64,000 nucleotides of DNA from Prorocentrum cordatum. Lineage: Eukaryota > Sar > Dinophyceae > Prorocentrales > Prorocentraceae. Shown piece by piece: positions 37,001 to 49,359 of this stretch. The notes beneath the pieces are model-generated. The model had not been told where the DNA came from. It was given only the letters and a program-made list of their open reading frames with translations, and searched no databases. The number at the start of each line of letters is the position of its first letter. The stretch's first letter is position 1. A program made the translations under genes and the position numbers. Location of the stretch: the NCBI GenBank assembly GCA_963575745.1, contig CAUYUJ010000679.1:46688-110687 (forward strand). Reading direction: 5' to 3'.

Positions 37001-37544
37001 GAGACGAGACGAGATGAGATGGGACAGGGCCCTGAAGGCGGTTCGTTAAGCCCTCTGCCTGGGCCTCCCTCCGACTCCTCGGAGCGAGTCGAGGTGTCCG
37101 ACAAAACGCCCTCTGCGCCCTTTGCGCAGAGGCGCCTCCCCAGCGATTGCACTGAAAGAAGGTTGGCCTCCGTGAGGCCAGGAGGAGGAGGAGGAGGAGG
37201 GAGGAGGGAGAAGGAGGACCAGTGCAAACCCAAGAGTCATCAACGATATTGGACTTAACCCTCCCTCCAACCTCCCTCTTCATAGACCCCTACACATGTT
37301 AATTTCCATTGGGGGAAGTGGTCGTTGGAAGACCCCCGTTTGAAGATCCTGAAGCACGCCAAAAGATTGTTCTTTGGATTGCAACGCCACGGATCAACCT
37401 GACTGCTGCGTCTTGACGATCCGGAATCGTGCCGACACGCCATTTCTGGTACTTCAACACCGCGAATCAACATAACTGTTGCACCCGCGTGATCCTGACT
37501 CCTTCTAAAACACCACTTCTGGTACGCTGATCACGGGAACCTGT

Positions 37545-38045
37545 GAACTATTTCAAATGTTTAAAACGAATGTGCGCGGCGCGCAGGCGAGAACCACATT
37601 TTGAAAAAGAGCCGCCCTCAATCCGTGAAACTCTTGCAAACGTTTAAACGAATGTGCACGGCGCTAAAACGAGAACCTCAATTTGAAAACGGCCCGCCCT
37701 CAATCCGTGAATTTCTTGCGAATGTTTGATACTAATGTGCGCGGCGCTAAAGCGAGAACCACATATTGAAACCGGGCCGCCTCAACCCGTGCAACTCTTG
37801 CAATATGTTAATACGAATGTGCGCGGCGCTAAAGCGAGAGCCTTATTTTGAAAACGGCCCGCCCTCAATCCGTGAAATGTTTGCGAATGTTTAATACGAG
37901 TGTGCGCGGCGCTAAAGCGAGACCCCACATAAAAAACGGCCCGCTCTCAATCCGTGAAAATCTTACAAAGTTTAAAAACGAATGTGCGCGGCGCTAAGGC
38001 GAGAGCCACATGTTGAAAACCATCTGCCCTCCATCTGTGAAACTG
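37545..38045 (+). repeat. 82/83-bp tandem array, six copies
   Basis: AATGTGCGCGGCGC recurs at 37569, 37651, 37734, 37816, 37899 and 37981. Units include CGCTAAAGCGAGAACC, GGCCCGCCCTCAATCCGTGA and TTGCAAATGTTTAA. A diverged reverse-complement relative lies at 47640-47990. Confidence 0.95.
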
Positions 38046-38164
38046 TTGCCACTTGCCGAGCTTCAGAATCATACATGGTGAGGAGGTCTGAAAGCGAAAC
38101 AACCAGCTCGCCCTAAAAACAGGCCTCTGGGTGCGATAGGGAGAAGCTTTTTTATAAGGCAGAG

Positions 38165-38670
38165 GAATGGAGCAAGAGGAGGAGGAGGAGGAGGAGGAGG
38201 AGGAGGAGGAGGAGGAGAAGGAGGAGGAGGAGGGGAAAGGACAGAGCAGCACGAGGAGGAGGAGGAGGAAGGAAGGACGAGCACGGACGAGGAGAGGAGG
38301 ATGGCAGAGGAGGTAGGAGGAGAGAGGGGGAGGGTAGGAGGAGGAGGAGGAGGAGGGGACGAGGGGAGAGGAGGAGGAGGAGGAGGAGAGGAAGGGAGAG
38401 GAGAAGGAGGGAAGAGGAGGAGGAGGAGGAGCAGGACGAGTGAGGACCGGGAGAGGAGGTAGGAGGAGGGAGGGCGAGAGGAGAAGGAGGAGGAAGGAGG
38501 AGGAGGAGGAGGAGAGTAGTAGGAGAGAGGAGAGAGAAGCGACGGAGGAGCGAGGAGGACGAGGAGAGGAGGAGAGGAGGAGGAGGAGGGATAAGTACGA
38601 GGAGGAGGAGGAGGGCGGTGGAGGAGGAGGCGGAGGAGGAGAAGGATGAGGAGGAGGAGGAGGAGCAGGA
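38165..38670 (+). repeat. (GGA)n tract
   Basis: Followed after about 130 bp by a (CCT)n tract, forming an inverted purine/pyrimidine pair. Confidence 0.93.
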
Positions 38671-38804
38671 GGAGGGCGGAGGAGGCCCAAAGCCCGTGGG
38701 GCGCACGCCCTCGACCCAGCTCCGGGGGCAGACCCCACGGCCCCCGCACAGAGGGCGAAGGCCCCCAGGGTAGAGTGATTTCGTCACTTCATGCGAAGTC
38801 TCAT

Positions 38805-39310
38805 CCCCTCCCCTCCTCCTCCCCCCCTCTCCTCCCTCTTTCCTCCTCCTCCTCCCGCTCTCCTCCGCCTCCACCTCTCCTCCCCGGCCTCCGCCTCCGC
38901 CTCCTCCTCTCCTCCGCTTCCCCTCCTCCCCACCTCTCCTCCCACCTCCTCCTCCTATAGCTGCATCCGCCTCCTCCTCCTCCACCTACACCTCCCACCC
39001 TCCCTACAACCTCCCTCCCTCCTCCACCCCTCTCCTCCTCCCCTTTCTCCTTCTCACCTACTCCTCCTCCTCCTCCTCCGCCTCAGTCTCCGCCTCTCCC
39101 TTCGCCTCCTCCTCCTCCTCCTCCGCCTCAGTCTCCGCCTCTCCCTTCGCCTCCGCCTGCGCCTCCTCCTCTCCTCCTCCTCCTACTCCTGCTCCTCCTC
39201 CTCCACCTCCTCCTCCTCCTCTGCCTCCGCCTCCTCCTCCGCCTCCTCCTCCTGCTCCTCCACCTCCTCCTCCACCTCCTCCTCCTCCTCCTCCTACTCC
39301 TCCTCCTGCT
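38805..39310 (+). repeat. (CCT)n tract
   Basis: CCTCCT with CCGCCTCAGTCTCCGCCTCT units repeated at 39078-39150. Confidence 0.93.
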
Positions 39311-39409
39311 CACGTGGCGGATCCCAGTTGCCTACAAAGGCCCCACGGCACGGCCCCGAGAGCCGTCGGGGCGTGGAGGGGGGGGGGGGGGGCAGGGCCA
39401 GGCGCGGGC

Positions 39410-39500
39410 CCCCCCCAGGGGCCCCCGACGGGTCGTCAAAGGCCTGGCGTCTTCTGCCGTCCTTCGCCTCGCGATCGAGCGGCCGCAGCTTGCTCAAGCT
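39410..39500 (-). CDS. Candidate exon, unknown gene (SKLRPLDREAKDGRRRQAFDD)
   Basis: Minus strand reads SLSKLRPLDREAKDGRRRQA and FDDPSGAPGGGP, ending at a run of G. Charged, low in biased composition, beside a (CCT)n tract. Family unknown. Confidence 0.22.
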
Positions 39501-39919
39501 TTCCCTGGAGATCTCGAGATTTCTCTGGATTCAACCGGGATATGACTCCAGCTGCCTGGATTCATCTGGCTTGGTGCACACAAGTCGATTGGCGAAAAGT
39601 CGCCAAGCCCTCAGGGAGACAGGTCCGACGGGTCACCTTGGGCAAACACCACGGGGGTAAAACTTGCATTGCAGCCATCGGGCTATCATTGCCCGAACCG
39701 CTGTGTCAGCTGCCCCACATGTCGATGTGCAGCTGCCGAGCTGGGCGTACATGCCAACGGTCTCAGCACTCGGCATCAGCAGAGTCTGCGCCCGTAAACC
39801 GCGATACTTGGATGTCCAGCGGCGTACGATCCGAACACGGAGGAGGGTCCACACTCGACCACACAACGACGACACCTCGACGAGCTCCACAGCACTCAAT
39901 TTGCTCTCAAACTCTTATT

Positions 39920-40015
39920 ACGACAACAAGACGACCAGCGACGACGAGCAGCACAGAAATGGACCGAAACCCCTTAGAATCCACCTCCTGTGCCAAATGC
40001 CACACCAACCAAATT
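39920..40015 (+). repeat. Repeat pair, copy 1
   Basis: GCGACGACGAGCAGCACAG, AAATGGACCGAAACCCCTTA and TGCCACACCAACC match 41015-41110. The preceding stretch 39500-39920 holds no gene I can support. Confidence 0.75.
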
Positions 40016-40099
40016 CGCCGGCCCAACGGGCCAGAGGCGTGCTAAGATCTCCGGTAACTGGTAAACAGTATTTCTAATTCGCGCGCGCGGGGCGGCCCC

Positions 40100-40940
40100 T
40101 GGGGGTCCCTGGATCAAGAGTACCCTGGGCGGAGCCCGGGCGGAGCCCGGGACACTCCCCCAGATCCTCCAGGATCGCCCCAAGAGGGCCCCAAGAGGCC
40201 CCCAACACAATCCAAGAGAGGTCCGAGACGCCCGAAGATCGCTCCACGGCGCCCAAGATGGCCTCCAGACGGCCCAAGACGTCTCCAAGATGACCCAACA
40301 AGCCTCCAAGATGCCCCTAGAGACCTCCAGGAGCACTCCCAAGACGGCCCCAAGAGGCAAACACCAATGCTTTTTCTTAGGTTTTGGACAGATTTGGGCG
40401 TTTCAACCTTTTCGGTTCCCCGACGCCCCTAAACGGCTCAAGAGGCCTCCAAGATCGCCCCAAGAAAGCCCAAGAGGCCCTCAAAAGGGCCCCAAGACGG
40501 CCCAAGACGGCTCCAAGACGGCCCCAGAGGCCTCCAAGACGGCCCAAGAGGGCCCCAAGAACGCCCCGAACACGGTCCAAGAGAGGTCCGAGACGCCCGA
40601 AGATCGCTCCACGACGCCCAAGATGGCCTCCGGACGGCCCAAGACGTCTCCAAGATGGCCCAAAAAGCCTCCAAGATGCCCCAAGAGGCCTCCAAGAGAA
40701 CTCCCAAAAGGGCCCCAAGAGGCAAAACCTGTGCTTTTCCTTTGGTGTTGGACAGATTTGGGCGTTTCAACCTTTTCGGTTCCCCGACGCCCCTAAACGG
40801 CTCAAGAGGCCTCCAAGATCGCCCCAAGAGGGCCCAAGAGGCCCCCAAGAGGGCCCCAAGACGGCCCAAGACTGCTCCAAGACGGCCCCAGAGGCCTCCA
40901 GGACGGCCCAAGAGGGCCCCAAAAACGCCCCCAACACTAC
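40100..40940 (+). repeat. CCAAGA/GGCCC minisatellite, block 5, with 362-bp tandem duplication
   Basis: The island TTTGGGCGTTTCAACCTTTT with GGTTCCCCGACGCCCCTAAA occurs at about 40397 and 40759, 362 bp apart, with matching minisatellite on both sides. Open frames on both strands are compositional. Confidence 0.88.
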
Positions 40941-41014
40941 ACAGCTCCCGACGCCGCAGCTCCGCACTGCAAACGACCACTCGGACAGGCGACCACGGTG
41001 CGACATTATGGGCC

Positions 41015-41345
41015 AGCGACGACGAGCCGCACAGAAATGGACCGAACCCCCTTATAATCCACCTCCATGTGCCAACTGCCGCACCAACCAAATCAACCGG
41101 ACCAACAAAACCAACCAGACCGACCGGAACGACCGGACCAACGGGACCGACCAGACCAACCGTACCAACCAAACCAGCTGGACCAACCGGACCAACCGGA
41201 CCCACCGGACCATCTAGACCAACCGGACCAACCAGACCAGCCGGACCAGCTGGACTGCAGCCATAACAACCAGACCAACTGGACCAGCCGGGCCAACTGG
41301 ACCAACTGGACCACTCGGGCCAGGCCAGCTGGACCCTGGACGCGG
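41015..41345 (+). repeat. Repeat pair copy 2 and ACCAACCGG array
   Basis: GCGACGACGAGCCGCACAG to TGCCGCACCAACC, then about 250 bp of GGACCAACCAGACCAACC-type 9-10 bp units. Confidence 0.85.
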
Positions 41346-42927
41346 GGGCGACCTAATCAAAAAACTTGTGCCACACGCGCAGGAGCCTCGAACGGCACGC
41401 CGACAGGCAAATCCAGAACAAGGTTCTTCACACCCGCCAGGAGACCCCTAAGAGGCCCCAAGAGTCAGGAGGCTCCCAGGAGGCCGCCAGGGAACTCCAA
41501 GAGGGCGCCAAGAGGCCTCTTCCTCCTCATCTTCATTTTCTCCCTCTCCCGCTCCTCCGCACCGCGCTGCCGCGGGGCGTGAACTCGACCTCCTTCCTAC
41601 TGCGCGGGCAAAGACGAGATCGAGTTCACGACCCGTCCTTGTCAGACCACTCGTCGGAGTTGCGCCGTTCCTACACTCAGCCTCCTTCTTGCTGCGCTGT
41701 TCCACAGGCACGGTGGCGGGGTTTGCCGCAGGCAGCTGGATATACACCCCCATCCCCGCCCGACTGGCGACAAACCCAGGACAATGAGGGCATCCCCCCG
41801 CCATCCCTGCCACAAAACAAATTTAAGTACACGTTGCGGCCAAAATCTTGGGTCATGTTCGGGGAGGCCCGCGAGCACTGTGTATAGTTTTCTGACAGGG
41901 ACGGCGGGGCTATCATCATATGGCCTGCTGTGCGCAAAGCTGTCAAAAAACAGTACAAAAGGCACTTCGCGAATAATCTGGATCATTTCGGGGCACCCCG
42001 CGATCACTTTGCTTAGGTTTTTGACAAGGACGGCGGAGGTGCTGGCGTATTGCCTGCTGCGTGTAGGCCTACCAGACAGCATGATGGTCACTCAGCCGAG
42101 CTTGCGCAGTGGCTTTCGAAAAGGATGGTGGGAGCTGGCATGTTTCCCGATGTGCGCTGGCGCACCTGGCACACTCTGCGCGTGCCCCGAACATGGCACA
42201 CCTAGCGCGGCTGGAGCATGCGGGCACACTTCCGCACGTGGAGTTGGTGCATCTGGCGCGCCTGGCGTGCCTGGCACGCTTGTGCCTCAGGGGCGCCTGG
42301 CGCGCCTGGTGCGCGTGGCGCGTCTGGCACGCATGGTGCACCTCGCCCCACTGTCGCGCACCTGGGGTCTGTATTGGTTCCAAGTAGCTGTCCATCTAAA
42401 GACGACCGCTGAATGTGCTGAGTCGGGTGCTACTTATGTGGTGGGAGATCGGGTGGAAGTGAGCCAAACAATTTGCGTCTAAAAGAGATGCCTTGATCAT
42501 TGCTCCTTATTGGTAAACACGCCCCCTCCCCCACCCAACAGGCGACAAATCCGGGACACCACTCGCCCTCCTAGTCAAACAAGATAGAACGCGCACCTTG
42601 CACCAGTGTGGGGATCGTGCGTGGACGCCCCACGATCACTTTGCGCCTTGGTTTTGACATGACGGCAGGGGTGCTGGCATACTACCTATTGTGTGGAATG
42701 CCACACCCACCCACCATATCTTGCAAAAACTAATACGGAGTGCACGCTGCACCACAGACTGGATCATGCACGGACGCCCCGCGATCACTCTGCGATTTCT
42801 GGCGGCAGGGACGGCGGGGAGGTCAGCATACTTTTTGCCTGCAGTGTGCCATGCCTGGGCAGGCGCGTTCCACTACTCGCAAATTCACTACTCGCAAACT
42901 GCCTGGACCCGCCGCGGGGGATGTGCG

Positions 42928-42929
42928 AT

Positions 42930-42978
<49 letters not shown>

Positions 42979-42985
42979 TATATAT
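42928..42985 (+). repeat. (TA)n microsatellite
   Basis: About 55 bp of TA with two interruptions, flanked by GCGATATATA and TATATGCCCAC. Confidence 0.97.
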
Positions 42986-43156
42986 GCCCACAGAGGAGGA
43001 CCTGTACATTTCGGACGTTCGCGCGCAGGCACTTTTTGCGAGTAGTGGAGCGCGCTCTCGGCGACTGCCAGCACCCCCCAACCATCCCTTGCAAACAAAA
43101 CGCCAGACAACAGTGCACTCTGCAGCGTCGCCTGGATGCGCGGACGCACCACGACT

Positions 43157-43470
43157 TGGGCGCCCGAGTTATCCAGGGTAACTCAGGCCCGGGGTAACTC
43201 GGGTTTGGATTTCCGGAAAAGGAACCCGAATTAGCCCTGACCCGAGATACCCCTGATGATTCGGGGCTCTGGACGCCCGAATTATCCGGGGTAACTCGGG
43301 TCCGGGGTAAGTCGGGTTCGGATTCCCGAAAAACACCCCTCATGTTTCGGGGCTCTGGACGCCCGAATTATCCGGGGTAAGTCGGGTCCAGGGTAACTCG
43401 GGTTCGGAATCCCGAAAAGCGAACCCGAGTTAGCCCTGACCCGAGTTACCCCTGATGATTCGGGTCTCTG
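43157..43470 (+). repeat. Palindromic repeat family L, three units
   Basis: Units of about 110 bp: GGACGCCCGAATTATCCGGG, GTAACTCGGGTCCGGGGTAA, GGATTCCCGAAAA, GAACCCGAGTTA, CTGACCCGAGTTACCCC, TGATGATTCGGGGCTCT. ACTCGGGT and ACCCGAGT alternate, giving multiple hairpins. Two more units at 56067-56287. Confidence 0.92.
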
Positions 43471-44029
43471 ATGGATGCGCGGACGCACCACGATCACTCT
43501 GAGTTTTTTGTTCGTGACAAGGGCGGCCGGGGGGCCGGCAAATGCTGCCTGCCGTGTGCAGGCCCGCCCTCCGCTCCAACACGTGCAGTGCAGGGCTCAC
43601 GCTGCCAGGGACGGGGGGGGGGCAGCATACAGCCTGCTGTGTGCGAGCTGTCTGTCCCTGCCAAGAGTCTCGGGCGCACGCACGCAGAATACACAGTGCT
43701 CGCAAACCCGCCGGCACTTTGCAGTGGTTTTGACAGGGTTGGGCGGGCGAACTATTGCAGATTGCCCAATGTGGCGCACCTGGCTCGCGTGGCGCACCTG
43801 GCTCGTGTGGCGCACCTCGCGTACATCGCGCTCCTGGCTGGCGTCTGCATTGGTTCCCGATAGTTGTCCATGGCGGCCCCTGCCTGTGCTGAGACTCGGG
43901 TGCTACTAAACGATGTAGTGGGCGGGCGGGTGGTAATGAGCGACACGGCTTCGGGCTTGGGGTAACTTGACCCCTCCCTCTAACCCCTCCATGGGTCCGG
44001 AGGGGAGGGGCCGCGAGGTGTCAGAGCGT

Positions 44030-44600
44030 CGTTGTTTGGAGTCCAAGAGGACCTCCAAGATGGCTCAGGATAGCGCAAGCAAGATGATTCATGGCTTCCG
44101 ACATACTCCAAGGGGTCCCAAGGCCGCTCCAAGATGGCTTCAAAAGGTCACGGCGCCCAAGGCGGCCGCCAAGAGGCAAGCATCCTTCAAGAACATGAAG
44201 AAAACCAATGATTGTTGCCTTCGGACCCTTTCGCTTCTGACGTCCCTCCGAGGCCTCAAGATGCCCCACGAGATGCCCAAGAGCGCCCCAAGACGGTTCC
44301 AAGAGGGGTCCAAGAGGCGAGAGTAGGCGCTCTGGATGGGCAATGCTGATTGAGGACGCCCTGTGTTCTTCCAGATGGCCCCAAGATGGCCCTCGAAGCT
44401 CCCAAGAGTGCCCCAAGAAGGCCCCAAGCGGCATCCAGGAGGCTTCCCCAATAGACACCCCAAAGGCCCCAAACGGCCCCAAAAACGCTTCAAGAGCCCC
44501 CCAGGACCGCCAAGAGGCCCCCAAAGACACCCCCAAAGGGGACTCCAAGAAACTCTCAAGAGATACCCGAAGAGACTCCCAGAGGCATCCAGCAGGCAAC
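44030..44600 (+). repeat. CCAAGA/GGCCC minisatellite, block 6
   Basis: CAAGATGGC, GCCCCAAGA and CCAAGAGGC words in the same orientation as the other blocks. Confidence 0.82.
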
Positions 44601-45268
44601 TGGCCTTGTTGTTCGCCCTCCTCCTCCCCCTCCTCCTCCTCCTCATAATCATCGTAATCATAAATTTCCTCCTCTTCATCTTCCTCATCCGCCTATATTA
44701 TTTTTCTTCCCTCCTGGGTTCGAGGCCGTAATTCCAATCCCCACCGACAGTTCGGGACGATCGGGGCACCCCAGATCGCCCTCGGCGAGGCACAACTGCT
44801 GGAGAGCACCCCGAGTCTGGAAACCCTCCGCGAACCGACGAAGACGTCGCAACACATCGACCTATCGTAAGAGCTCTAGGCACCCCGAGGTCGAAAAAAA
44901 GGGAACGCGTCTGGATTGAAAAAATCCGCCGACCCTGTCGGCGTGTGTGAGGGGCTTCGTCCGTTCGAGTCGTCATCTCCGTCATTCGTTTGTCGTCGTC
45001 TCTGTCGTCCTCTTCCCCCCCTTTCCCAGGGACCGCCTCAGCCGTCATTCGTCTGTCGTCGTGTCTGTCGTCCTCTTCCCCTCCTCTCCCAGGCGCTGAG
45101 GATCGCCGCGATGGAGTCGAAGGGAAGCCCCTTCCCTTCGATCGCTCCCCCGCCGGAATCACTCCGGGAGCAGCAGGCCCCGACGCCCGGCGGCTCGACC
45201 CGTCCAGAGGCAGCACCGGCCCCAGACCCGCAATCGGGCCCCGCGCGCGGGGCCGGGGGGCAACGTGA

Positions 45269-45430
45269 GGGTCAGGTCGGGCGTTTCCCTTTTCAGAAGG
45301 GGCTTTTTGGAGGAAAAAAATAAAGCAAACAAGGCCCCGAAGATGCCCAAAAACAATCTCCAAAACTCGCCCCCGAGAGATCTCTTGACTGTTCTCGAAT
45401 ATACTCCTCCTGTGGACGGACAGGCCCGAC
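45269..45430. mobile_element. MITE family D, copy 4 (diverged)
   Basis: Ends GTCAGGTCGGGCGTTTCCC and CTCCTGTGGACGGACAGGCC with an AT-richer middle. The flanks GCAACGTGA and GCAACGCTC are a worn candidate duplication. The right flank is itself duplicated in tandem (CCCGACGCAACGCTCGG twice). Confidence 0.7.
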
Positions 45431-45645
45431 GCAACGCTCGGGGAGGCCCGACGCAACGCTCGGGGGGGAGGGGGGGCAGCGTCGGCCTGCACCGGGCGAC
45501 GCCTCGCGCCAGCAAGTCGGCGAGGGGCCCCCGACAGCGACGCCGCGCACGCTCCTGGGCGGGGCGGGCCTGCCGGAGCCCCCCCTCGGCGATCCGTGGG
45601 CGATCGGGGGGCCGTTGTGCACCGCCTCCCTCTGAGCCGGGAAGG

Positions 45646-45647
<2 letters not shown>

Positions 45648-45691
<44 letters not shown>

Positions 45692-45710
45692 GCACACACA
45701 CACACACACA

Positions 45711-45746
<36 letters not shown>

Positions 45747-45812
45747 GACACAGACACAGACACAGACACAGACACAGACACAGACACAGACACAGACACA
45801 GACACATACACA
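45648..45812 (+). repeat. CA / CGCA / GACACA compound microsatellite
   Basis: (CA)n, then CACG repeats, then (GACACA)n to 45805. Confidence 0.97.
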
Positions 45813-46543
45813 AGTCATCGTCGATTCCCCAGAGGACGCGGGGAAGGATGGGGAGCGGGGGGGGGGGGGAAAGACACAAGCACCGAGCGTATGGGAACAT
45901 GTGGGGGCATCCTGTTCTCTGTGTCTGCTGATCCGTGTGTCCCCGGGCCCCCCCCGTCTGAGCCTGCCCCTGGCCCCTGGCCCGGCCCGAGTGGAGCAGG
46001 AGCCGGCCGCCCCGGCATCTCTGTAAGCCTGCCACGACATGTCCTTAGAAGCCAGGAGGAGGAGGAGAAGGAGGAGGAGGAGGAGGTCTGAGAAGGATGG
46101 CGCTGCTCTTAGGACAGAAACCAGGTGCGACAACACAAAAGCAGACTCGGCCATAACGTTCTGAGAGCGTTTCGCGCAAACCACAAGCGGTGCTTAGAAC
46201 ATTCTTTGGTGGGCCTATAGGCGAGCGAGGACGCTTCGCTATTGCTTGATCTAGCCCGCAAGCATTTTTGTTTTGCGACGCGCGCGCGCTGAGGGGTCCT
46301 GGCGCCGCGCGGCGGCGCCCAACGCCTCGAGAGGCGGTGCCCTGCTCAGGCGGTTGCACCTAACTGGGTGGGAACAACGGGGCCCGCCACACACGACCCG
46401 CACAGAGGAGTGCAAGACTGCGCGTGTGACGGACAGCTGCCTCCGCGAGCGTCATTGGCATCACACCGCATGTCGGGGCGGTGCCGCCCGGGGCCCAGGC
46501 AGTACGACTCACCCCCGTATCGGCAATCTGAAAAACTGCCGGC

Positions 46544-46650
46544 CTGACGGCGATCTAACCCGCGAGCACCCCGAGGCCTCCGCGCGTCCCGGAGGAGGTC
46601 TTGGCAGGCTTCCAAGATCTGCTGCGGAAGATCTGCTGCGGCCACCGCCC
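46544..46650 (-). CDS. Candidate exon, unknown gene (PQQILEACQDLLRDARRPRG)
   Basis: Beside a 500-bp (CCT)n tract the minus strand reads VAAADLPQQILEACQDLLRD and ARRPRGARGLDRRQ to a GC donor CGTCAG|GCCGGC. Helical, non-biased. Family unknown; may belong with the candidate exon at 47166-47290. Confidence 0.3.
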
Positions 46651-47160
46651 CTCCTCCTCCTCCTCCTCCTCCTCCTCCTCCTCGTCCGCCTCCTCCTCCT
46701 CCTCTTCCTCCTCCTCCTCCGTCCCTCCTCCTCCTCCTCCGCCTCCTCCTCCTCCTCCTTCGTTTCCTCGTCGTCCTCCTCCTCCTCCTCCTCCTCCTCC
46801 ACTCCCTCCCTCCCTCCCTCCCTCCCTCCCTCCCTCCCTCCTTGTCCTTTTTCCTGTCCCTCGCCCTCGACTCGCCCTCTCCCTCTCCCTCCCCCCCTCC
46901 CCGTCTACATCCTCCTCCTCCTCTTCCTCTTCTTCCTCTTCCTCTCCCTCCTTCGTCCCTCCCCCTTCCTCCTCTTCTCCCTCCTTGTCCTTCGCCCTGT
47001 CCCTGTCCCTGTCCCTCTCCGTCTCCCTCTCCCTTCCCGTCCACCTCCTCCTCCTCCTCCTCCTCCACCTCCTCCACCTCCTTTTCCTCCTTTTCCTCCT
47101 CCTTTTCTTCCTCCTTCTCCTCCTCCTCATCCTCTTCCTCGTCTTCGTCCTCCTCCATCT
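46645..47160 (+). repeat. (CCT)n / (CCCT)n tract
   Basis: Pyrimidine-only on the plus strand, with (CCCT)n at 46800-46840. Confidence 0.95.
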
Positions 47161-47165
47161 ACTGA

Positions 47166-47290
47166 CATTGCCCCCGAGGGGCGCGAGAGGGAGGGCGGCG
47201 CGGCGCCTGGCCCAGCCGGCCCAGCAACACCGCTGGCGTTCGAGGGCTCCGCCGGGTCGGCCACCGATGGGGTAAGGTGAGCTACGGGAA
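47166..47290 (-). CDS. Candidate exon, unknown gene (SKVFQELLPVAHLTPSVADP)
   Basis: Between two (CCT)n tracts the minus strand reads SKVFQELLPVAHLTPSVADP, then AEPSNASGVAGPAGP and PSLSRPSGAMS. Lengths and flanks match the pattern of the GH31 exons. Family unknown. Confidence 0.3.
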
Positions 47291-47309
47291 GCAACTCCTG
47301 GAAGACCTT

Positions 47310-47525
47310 GCTCCTCCCCCCCCCTCCCCCTCCTCCACGTGAACTTTCTCCTCCTCCTCCGCCTCCGCCTCCTCCTCCTCCTCCTCCTCCTCCTCCTCCG
47401 CCTGCTCCTTCTCCTCCTCCTTTTTCTCCTCCTCCTCCTCCTCCTCTTCCTCCGCCTCGTCCTCGTGCTCCTCATCTTCCTCCTCCTCCTCATCCTCGTC
47501 CTCGTATTTTCCATCCTTTCCTGCC
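47310..47525 (+). repeat. (CCT)n tract
   Basis: CCTCCT with CCGCCT interruptions. Confidence 0.92.
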
Positions 47526-47639
47526 CTCCCCCCCACTCCCTCCATTTTCACCATACGTAACTCCATTTTGTCGCACCCCGAGGCCAGTCGGAAAGGCGGG
47601 CCGGGCGTTTCGCCTGAGCCTTCCTTACGGCTTATGATC

Positions 47640-47990
47640 CTGAAGCTCAACAATGTCAAAAAACTTCACGGATCGAGGGTGGCTGGTGTTCAAAAGGTTG
47701 TTATCGTCTGTGTTATGCGCACGTTCGTCCTACTCATCAGCAGAACCTTAACGAATCTGATTTGGTCAATGTGGCGCTCGCCTTAGCGCCGGTCGCATTT
47801 TTCCAACAAGCGCACGAGACTCGCTGATTGAAAGCGGATCGTTTCCAAACAGTGGTTCCTGCTTTACGCCGCGCGCGCTGGTCTTCATAATTGCAAAATA
47901 TTCGCTGATTTATCGCGGTTGTTCAAAACAGCGTTCTCGTTTCAGCGCCGCGCCCATTCGCATTTGCGAATGTAAAAATCCACTGTTGCT
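47640..47990 (-). repeat. Diverged reverse-complement relative of the 82-bp array
   Basis: CTCGCCTTAGCGCCG, TTTACGCCGCGCGCG, GTTCTCGTTTCAGCGCCGCG and CGCATTTGCGAATG echo the units at 37.5-38.0 kb in inverse orientation. Confidence 0.7.
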
Positions 47991-49359
47991 CATGGTTCGG
48001 GTGACCAAAATGATGTTGCGGAGCTGGCTACCAGGGCGCACCAATTACGCTGATTCGCGGCATGGAAGACCCAGGAATGGGGTCCTGTCGCGATTCAGGA
48101 TCGCCAAAACGCAGCAGTCGGGTCGATCCGTGCCGATGGAAAAATACGAACGTGGTGTTTTGGCACGCTTCAAAATGTTCGAACGATTGTCTCCCAACGG
48201 GGCATTTCCCTCAGTGGAAATGAACATGTGTAGGGGCCTGCGACGGAGAGCTCAAAAGGAGGGTTTGTTCCAACATCGTTGTTGAATCTTGGGTTTACAC
48301 TGGTCCTCCTCTTATAATCCTCCTCCCACTTCCTTCCCTCCTCCTCCTCCTCCTCGGCATCGGCCACCGCCTCGTCCCCTTCGGTGCCAGACCTTCGACG
48401 TCCAATAAATTTCGGAAAATCCACGCGGCAATTATTCCCCGCATGCTGGCCCCCGGGATCCTTCGCCAGGCCTCGGGGCCGTATGAAGACGCTCGGGCCG
48501 AGAAGCCACATTCGTGGAAGGGGTTGGGATTTCTGACCCCGTGCTGGCGAAATCAAAACATCGCATGTTTGGGTCGTCCTCCGCCTCCTCTTCCTCCTCC
48601 CCCTGCTCCTTCCTCCCTTCTCATCCACCCCCCCGCCCCCGCGCGCGCGCAGGGGCGGGGGGGAAGGTGGAAGGAGGCAACGGCGAGAAAGGAAGGCGGT
48701 AGGATGAGAAAGAAAATAATGATGGAAGAAAGGGGGAGGAAGAGAAGGAGGACAGGCTCCCACCTCAGTCGGATGATTGCGGGGCCAGGGAGCTGCCAGA
48801 GAAAAAAGCACGGTGGCAACCATGTATAGCATGCGCTTAGCTCTCCGCAACGTAAACATATATGCGTCGACGCCACCCTTTTTCGAGTCGGGATTGCGCG
48901 GGCGATGGAACAGATCTGGCGGAGAAGAGTCCACAGGAAAAAGATATACAAAACTGTTCAACCACCGGCACATTCTAGACTCGGCAAGGAGACGCCGTTG
49001 CTGTCTGACCTGACGGGCGCGCGACGCGGCGGCGCGCGGGCTCTCCCTCTGCAGCGGGTAGCTCGCCGCTCCTCCAAAGAGCGGCATTGGAAGAGCTCGC
49101 GCGCGTGAGCGATGCCGGCGTGAGTTCTCTTGCGCAGAACTGTGCGCGATGCTGGGGACCTCGGGCCGCGCGCGTGATGTCTGAAAGCCTACCGCGAGAC
49201 TTAGACGAGATGATGGCCCTGCTGTCGCGTGATGGGCGAGGTGGAGGCATAGTGCCTTGACCTGGTAGGTGGGAGAGACGATGATTGCTGGAGGCAGACC
49301 ACGGGCTACGCGAGTCGGTCCCGGGGGCTCCGGCGGCCTGCCCTGAGGCGTGCTGCGAG

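Larger units (their letters stand above)
41850..43960 (+). repeat. Diverged long repeat with GCGCACCTGGC minisatellites
   Basis: Paired blocks about 1.4 kb apart: CGCCCCGCGATCACTCTGC, GTTTTGACAGGG, GGCGCACCTGGCTCGTG arrays (42145-42370 and 43770-43850), TGGTTCC then GTAGCTGTCCAT, and GGGTGCTACT with GTAGTGGGCG. No coding signal. Confidence 0.7.

Noticed and set aside
40384-41266. Pro/Arg/Lys-rich ORFs of 200-280 codons
   Set aside because: They come from the CCAAGA/GGCCC minisatellite, which is open in several frames on both strands.
43960-44890. Plus-strand coding segment near 44.75-44.87 kb (GAPQIALGEAQLLESTPS)
   Set aside because: Coding-like for about 35 codons, but no splice signals or homologue were recognised and a related sequence at 31.05 kb is not open.
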